NCBI RefSeq assembly: GCF_002776525.5
Contig: NC_045443.1
Coordinates: forward strand, 45,662,547 to 45,726,546
DNA: 64,000 nucleotides
Source: Piliocolobus tephrosceles
Taxonomy: Eukaryota; Chordata; Mammalia; Primates; Cercopithecidae
Direction of reading: 5' to 3'
Under the pieces are notes generated by a model. That model worked only from the letters and a program-made list of their open reading frames with translations, had not been told where the DNA came from and ran no database searches. This document shows positions 1-11,560 of this stretch, piece by piece; positions within the stretch are counted from its first letter, which is position 1; each line of letters begins with the position of its first letter. A program made the translations under genes and the position numbers.

Positions 1-7
1 CTTACAG

Positions 8-297
8 GCCAGGCGCAGTGGTTCACACCTGTAATCCCAGCACTTTGGGAGGCCAAGGAGGGCAGATCACAAGGTCAGGAGTTCAAAATCAGCCTGGCAA
101 GTATGGTGAAACCCCGTCTCTACTAAGAATACAAAAATTAGCCGGGCATGGTGACGCGCATCTATAGTCCCAGCAACTCAGGAGGCTGAGGCAGAAGAAT
201 CGCTTGAACCCGGAAGGCAGAGGTTGCAGTGAGCCAAGATTGCACCCCTGCACTCCAGCCTAGGCAACAGAGGGAGATTCTGTCTCAGAAAAAAAAG
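8..297 (+). mobile_element. Alu
   Basis: Complete dimeric Alu with A-rich linker and short A tail; the left flank is the window edge. Confidence 0.95.
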
Positions 298-332
298 AAT
301 GTCAGCTTACAGTAGGAGAGTTAGCAGGCCAC

Positions 333-591
333 TGTAGTATACTGTAAGAGACATATTGCAGCTGTAGGATTAATGATAACCATAAGGCCCACTCAAACAT
401 CTCACAGGACCTACACTATATATCACTGATGCAACTTGTCCTGGTAATACTGTGGCCAGAGTTGGAAATCCCCAAGCCACCTTGCAACATACTGCTAAGT
501 GACACTTAGTGTGGGCCCTGTGTGAGTTTGAGAGGGCCTTATGGTTATTGCTAACCTTGTAGCCACAGTATGTCTCTAATAGTATACTACA
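333..591. repeat. Palindromic element, arms of about 95 bp
   Basis: The sequence from 333 (TGTAGTATACT...) is repeated in reverse complement up to 591, with an internal loop of roughly 60 bp. Both arms include AACCATAAGGCC and AGAGACATA. Probably a non-autonomous DNA transposon; family not recognised. Confidence 0.6.
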
Positions 592-1001
592 CCCACAAAG
601 GGTCTTATGACCAGAACAAAAGGAAATTGACTTAGCAAATATGCCATGGACAGTCTTGCCAGCAACTGGATGAGGATCGTCTACGCCATGCTAGATTACC
701 AGGAGAGACAGGGCCACACCTGAGGACCAGAGGGGATGAGTCACATGTGGAGCAGGAAATCAGCATAGAACCAAGGCAGGCCACCAGTGAGTAGACGCCT
801 GTGGTCACCAACACCACAGTTACTCTAGGGTCAGCATAACATCAACCCCCAGTAAGAGACAAGAAGAGAGAAATCTTAATGTATAGTTATGAAACCTTAA
901 ATGACTGAGAAATCACAGAATTTTTCAGAGTTCGTACTTAACATGGCTGAATTAAATTTTTGCTTCAGACATAAACAGAAGCTTGAAAAAATAAATTAAT
1001 A
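592..1001. other. No gene recognised
   Basis: Between the palindromic element and the Tigger-like element. No coding similarity or repeat family is recognised by eye. Confidence 0.4.
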
Positions 1002-1221
1002 CAGGTTGAGGATTCTTAATCCAAAATTCTCCAAAATTCAACACTTTTTGAGCACCAGCATGAAGCTCCAAGGAAATGCTCATTGGAGCATCTGAATTTC
1101 GGAATTGAAGATTAGAGATGCTCAACTGGCAAGTATGATGAAAATATTCCAAAATCTGAAAAACTGTGAAATCCAAAACATTTCTGCTCCCAAGCATTTT
1201 GGATGAGGGATACTCAACCTG
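1002..1221. mobile_element. Tigger-like non-autonomous DNA transposon
   Basis: 220 bp with imperfect terminal inverted repeats of about 24 bp (CAGGTTGAG... and ...CTCAACCTG) flanked by TA on both sides, the target duplication of pogo/Tigger elements. The interior matches the familiar Tigger-type sequence of alternating AAAATCC-like motifs. Confidence 0.8.
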
Positions 1222-1310
1222 TAGCAGTTGTTTAAAATAAAATTACATTTTGCATACCTGAGTCTGTGGGCTAAAAATTACAATACACCACTGATAAGAA
1301 AATGCAAGTT

Positions 1311-1613
1311 AGACCAGGCACGGTGGCTCACACCTGTAATCCCAGCACTTTGGGAGGCCGAGGAGGGTGGATCACCTTAGATCAGAAGTTCAAGACCAAC
1401 TTGGCCAACGTAGTGAAACCCCGTCTTTACTAAAAATACAAAAAACTAGCCAGGTGTGGTGGCAGGCACCTGTAATCCCAGCTACTTGGGAGGTTGAAGC
1501 ACGAGAATCACTTGAACCCAAGAAGTAGAGGTTGCAGTAAGCTGAGATCACACCATTGCACTCCAGCCTGGGTGACAAGAGCAAAACTGCATCTCAAAAA
1601 CAAAAAAAGAAAA
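1311..1613 (+). mobile_element. Alu
   Basis: Complete Alu flanked by a direct repeat (GAAAATGCAAGTT) that marks its target site duplication. Confidence 0.95.
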
Positions 1614-1859
1614 AAGAAAATGCAAGTTTGTATTGACATTACCTTTACTCCCTGAGCCATCTGTGTCTTTGGACAGGAGACAAAAATGATGAACTACCTA
1701 GTGTCTTTACAGATTTTCAGAGTTCAAATTTTATCATTTTGTTGCTTGACTTCCACAATCATCAAGCTATAGATTTTGAATTTTAAAAGTGTTACAATGC
1801 AGTCCTGCAAAGACTGCAAGTCCCTTGAGAACTATAGCCTGGTCACACACAAAAACCAT

Positions 1860-2745
1860 CGAGGTGCTAAGGCAGCTGACTAACGCTGTCTTGTATAATA
1901 GAATTCACCAGATATTGTGGGGATAAGATGGAGAAGGCCTTGCTCTTACAATTAGATGAGCTCATTACCCATCGCTGATTCCTGCTCTGAGGGTGAAGCA
2001 GGTCCTGGCATGGCCTAACAGAGAGAGGACAACTCAAACCCATGCCAGATCTCTCTGGACACCTTGTGTGAGACAGCCTTTGGCTATGACATTTATCCTT
2101 ACTTGAAGTTACTGCTGTGTTGTATCCCTTTCCCTAAGTAACCATAGGTCAGTAAGCATCATTATTTGGGGTCCTGTGAGGGATCAGAGTGTTTCTGGAC
2201 TTTGCAATTAAAGAAAAATTAAATTAAGTGTTTTGGATTTCGCCATTACATTCTGCCTAACTGCTGCCATTAGTTCAGCCAGCCGGCATCATATGTGGGA
2301 TTAGAAATCTGTCTCCCCAACTCATTTTTAGCTAAAACTATAACTAAGGCATTATTTAGATAGAAAAGGGGTGGTTCTGATAAAGAGGATGAAAATGAAT
2401 CATTGACGCCATGTGGTTGCCTACTTGCCCTTAGTTTGAAGTAGCCCATGCTTTGAAATCACTTGCTGATAATAAAACTTCCCAGTGAGATCTGAAAATT
2501 ATGGAACTGAAACCTCAGGAGCTAGTAAAATGAACTGGCAGGAAATTTCAATCCGGTGGCAGGTCCACTAAAATTCAGTTACACGGTTGCTGCATTCAAC
2601 CTTAGCAAATATAAAAGGAAGCTCAAAGATCTCCTTTGGCTGAGCTTCACCCTCTCTGTCCAGGAGACGGCGCTCCAACCAAAGAAACCTAGGCAACCAC
2701 ACCGTGACACCGGGCCATACCTATGAGACTAATTACTACTAAAAA
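1860..2745. repeat. Diverged repeat, copy A
   Basis: Resembles 3740-4620 in the same orientation, for example around 2075-2170 and 4115-4225 (GCCTTTGGCTATGACAT versus GCTTTTGGCTGTGATGC, then GTAAGCA and ATTTGGGGTCC-like runs). Possibly an old LTR or ERV piece; family not identified. Confidence 0.4.
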
Positions 2746-2754
2746 AATAATTAG

Positions 2755-3069
2755 GGCCGGGCACGGTGGCTCACTCCTGTAATCCCAGCACTTTGGGAGG
2801 CTGAGAGGGGCGGATCACGAGGTCAGTAGATCGAGACCATCCTGGCTAACACGGTGAAACCCTGTCTCTACTAAAAATATAAAAAATTCGCCGGGCGTGG
2901 TGGCGGGCACCTGTAGTCCCAGCTACTCAAGAGACTGAGGCAGGAGAATGGCTTGAACCGGGCAGGCGGAGCTTGCAGTGAGCCGAGATTGCTCCACTGC
3001 ACTCCAGCCTGGGCGACAGAGCCAGACTCCAGAGACTCCGTCTTAAAAAAAAAAAAAAAAAAAAAAAAG
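2755..3069 (+). mobile_element. Alu
   Basis: Complete young-looking Alu with a long pure A tail. Confidence 0.95.
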
Positions 3070-3335
3070 ATATTTAGGTAAGTTGAAATGTATTTCTATT
3101 ATGTAGATTAGAAATACAATTTTAATTTTGATGTATTTGTTTAATTTTTCTGTAATTAATGGGCCATTGAAAATTATGTTCTCGTTAATTGTTGGAATTT
3201 TCTTACTGCCCTTACGTGGCAAGTTTTGGTTATTCCTCAGCCATTATATATATATGCCACCTTTTTATGGCAAAAATCACTCTTTGGTTGTAAAAATGTT
3301 TATTCTATGTTCTTTGCTAATAAAGAGTTGTTATT
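3070..3335. other. AT-rich spacer, nothing recognised
   Basis: AT-rich unique sequence between two Alus. The open frame here has no recognisable similarity and runs into the Alu, so it is not called. Confidence 0.4.
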
Positions 3336-3640
3336 GGCCAGGCGCGGTGGCTCAGGCCTGTAATACCAGCATTTTGGGAGGCTGAGGGGAGCAGATCACG
3401 AGGTTAAGAGATGAGACCAACCTGGCCAACATGGTGAAACCCTGTCTCTACTAAAAATACAAAAAAAAAAAAAATAGCCAGACATGGTGGTGCGCGCCTG
3501 TAGTCCCAGCTACTCGGGAGGCTGAGGCAGGAGAATCACCTGAACCTGGAGGCGGAGGTTGCAGTGAGCCGAGATTGTGCCACTGCATGCCAGCCTGGTA
3601 ACAGAGCAAGACTCTGTCTCAAAAAAAAAAAAAAAAAAAG
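3336..3640 (+). mobile_element. Alu
   Basis: Complete Alu with an 18-base A tail and an A-rich middle linker. Confidence 0.95.
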
Positions 3641-3739
3641 ACATTTCCAGTGGGACAAGCTGACTGATAATGGAAGGAGGGCAAAAAGAAACATGAAAGT
3701 AAGGGGTTAAGTGAAATAATTGAGACATTTTGTAGTGTT

Positions 3740-4620
3740 AAAAGCAGCTTCCCTTTGAGCTCTTGTTGAAATGGCTTTTGAGAGTTTTAGATCAAGGTGC
3801 AGTGTTCCTGTCCTTGAACACTGCTGAGTAGGGAAGAATGTTTGCCAGCTCCTAAGGGAATATTTGGGCTTACCCTGGGTCTTCAGTTGTCTGCTGCCTT
3901 TGCAAGGGCAGTTCATGGGGCAGCTGCTAGTTCACTAGACTGGATCAAGGGAAGGACATGTCATACATACCCAGATATGTCTGAGCTCCTGGTTCTGATG
4001 TGTTTCACATACACATTGGTGGTTTCTAATCAAGAGAGTGAGTGCATGCTAGTATGACCCTGTAGGGGGAAGAATATTGGAGCTCCCTCCAGGGCTCTCT
4101 CCAGGTCTCCCTGCTGGGAGGCAGCTTTTGGCTGTGATGCATAGCCTTACTTTAATGCTGTTTCTATATTTGTATCATTTTTCCTGCAAATCATAGATTT
4201 GTAAGCAATGTCATTTTGGGTCCGTGTAGTCTTATCAATGGAGTCCTGTCTAACTGTCATGATTAGTACAAAAAATCCTCTCACCCTCAGCAGTTTAGTG
4301 GGAGCTGAATAGCAAGTGTGGGGTCAACAAGGAGGCCTAGAGGGTTGGCAGGGAGGGTTTGTCATGAGCCAAGGGGAGAAATGGTAGGTTGGTCATTCAG
4401 ACTGCAATGAAGTCTAAATGAGCTAGGGTTATTTTGCCCTAAGCCCATAACCAAAGCACTTACTGGGGGTTTCGAGAAAGGGGGACATTAGCAGATATCT
4501 GGGTTTGAGGAAATTTTATCTAGAGGGAGAATAAATTGTAAGTACTCAAGGACTTGAATGAAGTCTCATAAAACTTGGAAGTGAAAATAATAGGTTTTTC
4601 TGTTAAATAATATAATTAGT
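3740..4620. repeat. Diverged repeat, copy B
   Basis: Second member of the pair described at 1860-2745, about 1.9 kb away in direct orientation and separated by Alus. A 71-codon open frame at 3842-4057 is not recognised as any protein. Confidence 0.4.
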
Positions 4621-5311
4621 ATTTAATGGATTAGGCTAATGATATGCAAAATCAACTGAAGATGCAGCATGACTGACCGTTAATATATCTAATATTATCT
4701 ATATCTAACATGAACATGTCCCACCATACTCTCTTATCCCAGGTCCAAGGCTTTCCTGAGCTAAGCGGCAGCTGGAGCAATCGGGAAGTGGGAGTGGTAA
4801 AGCCCCAAGTCCCGTGGGAGTCCTGTCTGCAGCAGCAGCCACAGCCACAGCATGTGCAAGCCTTTCTCTCCAGAGGCTGAACGCAGGAACATTAGCTCTC
4901 GGGTGATGGACATACAGGTGAAAGGTTGGTATTGCCCCATGTAAATGTACCTCTCTATCTGACTCCCAAGCATCTAAGGAAGAACTAAAACAGAGGAAGT
5001 TTTCCCTATCTTGAGGATGGGAAAGCATAAGACTGGAGTGCAGAGGTGGGTGCCTAGAAGTGGGACTGGAAACCTGTCTGCTGCTACACTACAGGCAAAA
5101 ATTCTAGGGTGGAGATTCTCTTCTCTCATGAGACTGTTACCACTTAAAGAACTGAAATAGCCAGTATTTTGCCACAATGAGCAAACCGAAACCATAGTAC
5201 GAAAAGGCAATGAGAGAGAACCATCAAGAGGAATAATCAGAACAACCCCATTAAAAAATGTTGAAGGAGATACACATGGACCAAAACAACTACCATGGAA
5301 AAAAATACATA

Positions 5312-5324
5312 TATAGATATAGAT

Positions 5325-5377
<53 letters not shown>

Positions 5378-5380
5378 GAG
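5312..5380. repeat. (TAGA)n microsatellite
   Basis: About 13 perfect tetranucleotide units preceded by TAGATA units. Likely polymorphic. It abuts the A-tail end of the minus-strand Alu. Confidence 0.98.
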
Positions 5381-5662
5381 ATGAAGTTTCACTCTTGTTG
5401 CCCAGGCTAGAGTGCAATGGCGTGATCTTGGCTCACTGCAACCTCCACCTCCTGGGTTCAAGTGATTCTCCTGCCACAGCCTCCTGAGTAGCTGGGATTA
5501 CAGGCACCAGCCACCACGCCCAGCTAATTTTTTGTATTTTTAGTAGAGATGAGGTTTAACTATTTTGGCCACGCTAGTCTCGAACTCCTGACCTTAGGCG
5601 ATCCACCTGCCTAGGCTTCCCAAAGTGCTGGGATTACAGGCATGAGCCACTGCAGCCAGCCC
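5381..5662 (-). mobile_element. Alu
   Basis: Alu read in reverse complement; the expected poly(T) is replaced by the TAGA repeat, so the microsatellite probably grew from its A tail. Confidence 0.95.
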
Positions 5663-5796
5663 GAAATATATATATATGAAGAGGAATTACAAAGATTCAA
5701 ATACAGCACGACAAAAGGCATCCTGGAACCAAGAACTCTGATTTTATTATTTTAAAACTCAGACTTCCAGTTTCCACACAAAAATGCAGAGAGCTA

Positions 5797-6094
5797 GGCC
5801 GGGCACAGTGGCTCACGCCTGTAATCCCAGCAAATTGGGAGGCCGAGGCAGGCGGATCACGTGAGGTCAAAAGTTCAAGACCAGTACGGCCAACATGGTA
5901 AAACTCTGTCCCTACTAAAAATACAAAAATTAGCCAGGCTTGGTGGCATGTACCTGTGATCCAAGCTACTCAGGAGGCTGAGGCAGGAGAATCCCTTGAG
6001 CCCAGGATACAGAAGTTGCAGTGAGCCGAGATCGTGCCCCTGAACTCCAGGCTAGGTGACAGAGCAAGACTCTGTCTCAAAAAAAAAAAAAAAA
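5797..6094 (+). mobile_element. Alu
   Basis: Complete Alu with pure A tail. Confidence 0.95.
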
Positions 6095-6654
6095 CTGAAT
6101 AAACTGAAAATCAGCAACTTTTCTTGGACCATGAGAGAACTGAGGTCACAGGGCAGATGGCCATACAGAAATCAATCTGGAGAGGCAGGTTCCTGCAAGG
6201 AGACACAGAACCTGAGCATTTGCTTACCTAGGACAGAAGCTGCTGCGTGTTATGTAAAGAAGTAGGAAGATTAAACTGGAAATTTTGACAAATCGCTGGT
6301 GACTGAGTACATGGTAGTGTGAGACTTTGAAGTTCCTGAGGGTCGCAATCGTAGAGAGGTTCCCAAATTTTTTCCAGTCTTTTCCTCCAGGAGCCCCATG
6401 AGGCTCTCAAGAAAATCTCTCCCCATAGTTCTAGCTGGGGTAGGAGAACAGCAGCCACTGTTAAATCCTCCCAGACCCGGTTCTCTTATCTCCCCTATAG
6501 AACAAAAGGCTAAACCAGAAGCAGGAAATTCATCAAAGCCCCTACTCTGAGGGTACTGGTGCAATCCCACTGTAGCCAGGAAAACAGATTCAAAACCTTA
6601 CCCTGAGGAAACTGGTGAATATGTAAAGGCAAAGGTACTAGGGTAGCCCAAACA

Positions 6655-7245
6655 ATTCTGGGAAAAAAGAACAAAATTGGAAGATTCACATTATCCAGTT
6701 CTAAGAACTACTACATAGTTATGGTAATCAAGACTGTTGTACCACATATACACAATGGAGTCTATTCAGTCATTAAAAAGACTGAGATCCAGACATTTGC
6801 AATAGCATGGATAGAACTGGAGATCATTATGTAATGTGAAATAAGCCAGGCACAGAAGAACAAACATTGCGTGTTCTCATTTATTTGAAGGATCGAAAAA
6901 TCAAAACAATTGAACTCATGAACATAGAGAGTAGAAGGATGGCTACCAGAGGCTGGGAAGGGTAGTAGGGGGCCAAGTGGGGAGGTGGGAATGATTAATG
7001 GGTTAACTCCAAAAAGCAAAAATGAATAAGACCTACTATTTAATATTACAATAGGGTGACTACAGTCAACAATAATTTAATCGTAAATTTCAAGATAACT
7101 TAAAGAGTGTAATTAGATTGTTTATAACTCAAAGGATAATTGTTTGAGGGGATAGATACCCCATTTTCCAGGATGTGCTTATTTCATATTGCATGCCTGT
7201 ATCAACACATCTGACAAGAAAGTAAATCTAAAATATACAAGGAAC
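6655..7245 (+). mobile_element. L1 3' end
   Basis: ORF2 tail and 3' UTR typical of primate L1, from the ACACAATGGAGTCTATTCAG region to the TGCATGCCTGTATCAACACA terminal motif. Truncated and non-coding. Confidence 0.85.
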
Positions 7246-8050
7246 TCCAAACAGCAAGGGAAAAAAATCTAACAGAAAAAAAGGCAAAGGACAAGAAGCA
7301 GTATTTACAGAAGAGGAAACTCACATAACTAAAGAACATAGGAAGAGATGCTCAAACTCATTGGAAATTAAATAAATGTAAATCAAAATAGCAAAGAGAT
7401 GTCACTTCACATCTGATAGACTATCAAATATTGGTTAATTGGTACTTAGTGATAGAGAAACCCAAGTATTACAGCGAAAACTCATACAACTATTGCAATG
7501 TGAAAGTACTTAATCAATATATATACACATAAAGTATGACCCAGAAATTATTTACCTTGGTAAAATTGTTATATAGCTAAAAAAAAAAAAAAAAAGTTGT
7601 TTTGTAACTTTTAAGGAAACATGTATTAAAACATTTATTGCAATTTTATTCTTGGTGGTGGGAAGTTGGAGGCAATCCTGGATGGTTAAGAAATCTGTTT
7701 TAGGAAGGTAAAGCCTAAGCTGTTATAGAAAACATCCCCAAACACCGCGAATCAAAAAAAAAGATGATTTTTCTCTTAAGCCCAGTGATAATTATGAAGT
7801 TGCAGTCATCTTAATTCCAAAACCTGGTAAGTGAAATACAGAAAAGAAAATTACAGGTCTATTTTATTTATGAATATAGGCAAAACAATTCTAAATAAAA
7901 TATTAGCTAACTAATACATTATATTAAGAAAATAACACAACAGAATTATGTAGGGTTTACCTTAGGAATGTACAGAAAGCTCAACATCAGAGTAGCTATT
8001 ACTGCAATTCATTCTAATAGGCTAAAAGAGAAATGTCATATCACTATCTC
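7246..8050 (+). mobile_element. Old L1 ORF2 fragments
   Basis: A-rich sequence with decayed reverse-transcriptase-region similarity (around 7780-8040) and an ORF2 3' part (around 7300-7550). The order suggests more than one fragment. No open frame. Confidence 0.6.
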
Positions 8051-8063
8051 AATCTATGTCTGT

Positions 8064-8540
8064 CTTAGTCCATTTAGTGTTGCTATAAAGAAGACTAAGA
8101 CTGGGTAAAGAAAAGAGCTTTATTTGGCTCACCATTCTGCAGACTGTACAAGATTGGTTATCTACATCTCATGAGCGCCTCAGGCTGCTTCCACTTATGG
8201 TGAAAGGTGAAGGGGAGCCAGCACGTGTAGAGATCACGTGGCAAGAGAGAAAACAAGAGCGCAAGAGGGAAAGGAGGTGCCAGCCTCTTTTATCCAGAGT
8301 GAAAGTCCCCAGTTCCTTTTATATGATTGCTTTGTTACTTCCTAGAGACTTGTTCACTCAATCATCATTCAATCCTCATCCAAGGAAAGACTGATAATTG
8401 TTCTCCCTTCTACCTTTCAGTAATAGAATTTTACCATGTTTTAGATACATGACTGCTCGTGTAATAGAGAGACTACTTTTTCAGCTCCAATATGGTCAAA
8501 GCTGGGTAAGAGCCAGTGAACTGATTAACTCCATAATAAA
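8064..8540 (-). mobile_element. MaLR LTR (MST/MLT1-like)
   Basis: The + strand reads TGTCTTAGTCCATT...CTGGGTAAAGAAAAGAG...GGCTCACCATTCTGCAG, the reverse complement of the 3' part of MST/MLT1-type LTRs. Diverged; ends uncertain. Confidence 0.65.
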
Positions 8541-8699
8541 AAGTTTTTACCACAATTTTTTATTTTTTTAAATTTTTTATCTATTTAGATTTTATTTGAA
8601 TTGCACTAACTAAAAGGTTAATTTTGGATGAGATAATATTTTCTTCTTCATATCATTTTCTATCATCATATTTTTATAAACATAAATATGATTTAAAAC

Positions 8700-9357
8700 A
8701 TAAAAGGAGAAGGAAAGAAGTAAGTGTAGGGACAAAGGAAATTTTCCCTCACCTCTGAAGGTCTGATAATTTGAGCCTCTGGAATAAACTTGACAGTAGA
8801 CAGATTAACAGGAGAAAAGGCATACAAATTTATTACATACATATGCACAGTAACCTCACAAAATATAAACACAGAAGAGTCATATGGTTAAAACTTAAAT
8901 AGCATTTTGAGCTACAGAAAGAAATAGAGGCTTGAAGGCTCCTGGAGGGTGGTGGCAACAAGCTGGGGCAGTAACTACACTTGAACAAAGGTTTTTAACA
9001 CAGATAAAGTCTGTCAGGCATCAGCCTGCAGAAGAATTAAGTGAAAAGTTTGTCTGGGCAAGGTATCCCAGGTGTGGAGACCTTTTGTCTCTATTGAGAT
9101 GTGAGTTAATCTTCTCTGAGTATCATAGATTCCAGGTAGGGGGCTCATGACAATCACATTTCTTCCGGAGGAACTTCCCTTAGTCAGACAAGGGAAACTT
9201 CAAAGAAAGCCTCTCCTTGTGCTTTAGGAGAGAAAGAGAAGGGAGAGACAGTGGGTGGGGGAAGGTCAGAGAGAGCTTGGTCTTGAGGCTGTTTAGTTCA
9301 AAGTACACAGTATATCAAAGCACCACACTTGGGGTATCATTTTTGGAGCCCCAACAG
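8700..9357 (-). mobile_element. LTR-like element, family unknown
   Basis: On the minus strand it starts TGTTGGGGCTCC and ends near an ATAAATTTGTATGCC-type signal followed by a CCTCTG-rich 3' part. Structure resembles an ERV LTR. Small open frames inside have no recognisable product. Confidence 0.45.
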
Positions 9358-9581
9358 AAGGAAGAGAGGAAGAAAGGGAGGGAGGGAGGAAATTCCAAGC
9401 TTCAGAACTAGGAAATCTTAGAACTCTATACTTTGTATCTTTATAAATTACTTGCCACCCACTGGAGAAGGGAGGCACAGGGGAAGCACACATCAACCTG
9501 GGCAGGGGGTGGGGGTCCTGTGGATCCGAAGAAGCTGATGGGCTGCCATCCCCGCAGTGGAGCACCAGGTTAAAAACAACT

Positions 9582-9869
9582 GGCCGGGCGCAGTGGCTCA
9601 CACCTATAATCCCAGCACTTTGGGAGGCGGAGGCGGTGGATCACCTGAGTTCAGGAGTTCAAGACCAGCCTGACCAACGTGGAGAAACCCCATCTCTACT
9701 AAAAATACAAAATCAGCCAGGTGTGGTGGCGCATGCCTGTAATCCCAGCTACTGGGGAGGCTGAGGCAGGAGAATCACTTGAACCCAGGAGGCAGAAGTT
9801 GCTGTGAGGCTGAGATTGTGCCTTTGCACTCCAGCCCGGGCAACAGGAGCGAAAAAAAAAAAAAAAAAA
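9582..9869 (+). mobile_element. Alu
   Basis: Complete Alu; the right arm end is shortened just before the A tail. Confidence 0.95.
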
Positions 9870-10043
9870 CCCAACCCTGAAAGACTCAAGTCGCAGCAGT
9901 GCTAGTCTAAGCATCATTGATGCAGATGTGACTATTAACACGAACATGACAATCCATTTGCAGAATACATGTGGATGGAAAAGGAAGAGGAATTCAGCAG
10001 ACAAACAGAAAAGGAGTTATGGGAAGAATTTATGGAATACTGT

Positions 10044-10718
10044 TGACATGGTGCCAGTGAGTGGAGGAACACCGGGATTCTTGGTCCTCATGCTGAGTTA
10101 GATAAAAGGACACGGACACACGTGGAGTGGTTTTAAGGAGCGGAGAGTTTAATAGGCAAAAAAGAAGGGAAAAGAAAGAAAGAAGAAGCTCCCCTGTACA
10201 AAGACGGAAGGAAGGGGGTTCCAAAGGCAAGAGAGGAGACCCCAAGTGCCACAGAAACGAGCAGGGTATATGAAGAGGCTGGAGAAGGCAGTGTCTGATT
10301 TCCATAGGACTTAGGGGATTGGTTTGACCAGGCATGTCATTCGTGTAGCCTGTGAAAAAACTGGTCCTCCTACCCTAGCCTTTTAATATGCAAATACAAG
10401 GCCCCATGATATTTTCTACGCACGTGGGGATGTGTGGGGGTGGCCATGTTGCCAGGCGCATGTGGGGGCAAGTGCAAGAGGACAATGGTGGGAATTGCCA
10501 TGTTGGGTGGACCCAGTTTCTAATGGCTTGCATTTGCAAATCAAAGGTTACCTACCCTGCATTTGCATATCAAAGGTTGCCCACCCGGCTCTAAGAGCTG
10601 GGGCTTTCCTGCTAGACAAGAAACATTTCTGGAGCTGCTTTAAAAGAGATGAAAATTTTCCAAGGACCCCTTTTCGTGTCTATCTGCCTAAAATAATTTC
10701 TTAATAACTTCTACCACC
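10044..10718 (-). repeat. 3' LTR of the class I provirus
   Basis: 675 bp, nearly the same length as the 5' LTR. Its outer end is ATGTCA followed by the ACAG target repeat (minus strand). Confidence 0.88.
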
Positions 10719-10730
10719 TTCCCCCCCGTG
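10719..10730 (-). other. Polypurine tract of the provirus
   Basis: GGGGGGGAAGG on the minus strand directly before the 3' LTR, where second-strand DNA synthesis is primed in retroviruses. Confidence 0.7.
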
Positions 10731-11017
10731 AAGAAGTCACCTTAACTGCTGTTAGGGGGTTTTGGGCAGTGTCTCTTTCTGGCTACTTCCTGCTGATAAG
10801 GCGCCTCGAATGGGGAACAGCAGCCAGGGCTTCTCCTGGGGTTGATTTACCGGTCCTCGGAAGAACATTGTTTCCATTCGTGGTTCAGTTTGCAGCACCA
10901 TTTGGAGTTAGATTGCTTGTAGGCAAGAAGAAACAATTTGAGTTATAGTATTGAGTATACAGGGTCCAAATATTAATACAAGACATATAAGAAAGAGAGG
11001 GCTTAATAAAGGGGTTA

Positions 11018-11328
<311 letters not shown>

Positions 11329-11333
11329 TGAAA

Positions 11334-11381
<48 letters not shown>

Positions 11382-11385
11382 AAAA
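11329..11385. repeat. (AAAT)n microsatellite
   Basis: About 13 AAAT units forming the tail of the preceding Alu. Confidence 0.97.
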
Positions 11386-11399
11386 GACTGGAATTCATT

Positions 11400-11560
11400 A
11401 AAAGAGGGATTGTGGCCACCCGGCACTGAAGCCTGCATTTTCCCTGAGCTTGTCAATAATTTTGATTTGATCTTTAAGTACCTGTAACCCTATGGCAAAT
11501 AGTAGAGTGGGTATAGCAATTCCCACAAGTGTGGTGTGGTGAAGTAGATAATTTCCATCT
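11400..11560 (-). pseudogene. env transmembrane-subunit remnant of the provirus
   Basis: The minus strand reads a short helical stretch with DKLREN followed by W-rich residues, as in the end of a class I transmembrane ectodomain. It is upstream of the 3' LTR, as env should be. An Alu interrupts the following part. Not functional. Confidence 0.5.

Larger units (their letters stand above)
4730..6650 (+). mobile_element. Repeat-derived block, probably an old L1 5' UTR
   Basis: Sequence on either side of the two Alus and the TAGA repeat reads as one continuous element that leads into L1 3' sequence at 6655. GC-rich leader and lack of frames fit an old L1 5' UTR, but this is a by-eye guess. Confidence 0.4.

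Noticed and set aside
4974..5461. Two open frames encoding long Ser-Ile-Tyr-Leu repeats
   Set aside because: They are translations of the TAGA microsatellite and an adjoining Alu.
8197..8394. A 65-codon + strand frame
   Set aside because: It lies wholly within a MaLR LTR in antisense and matches no known protein.
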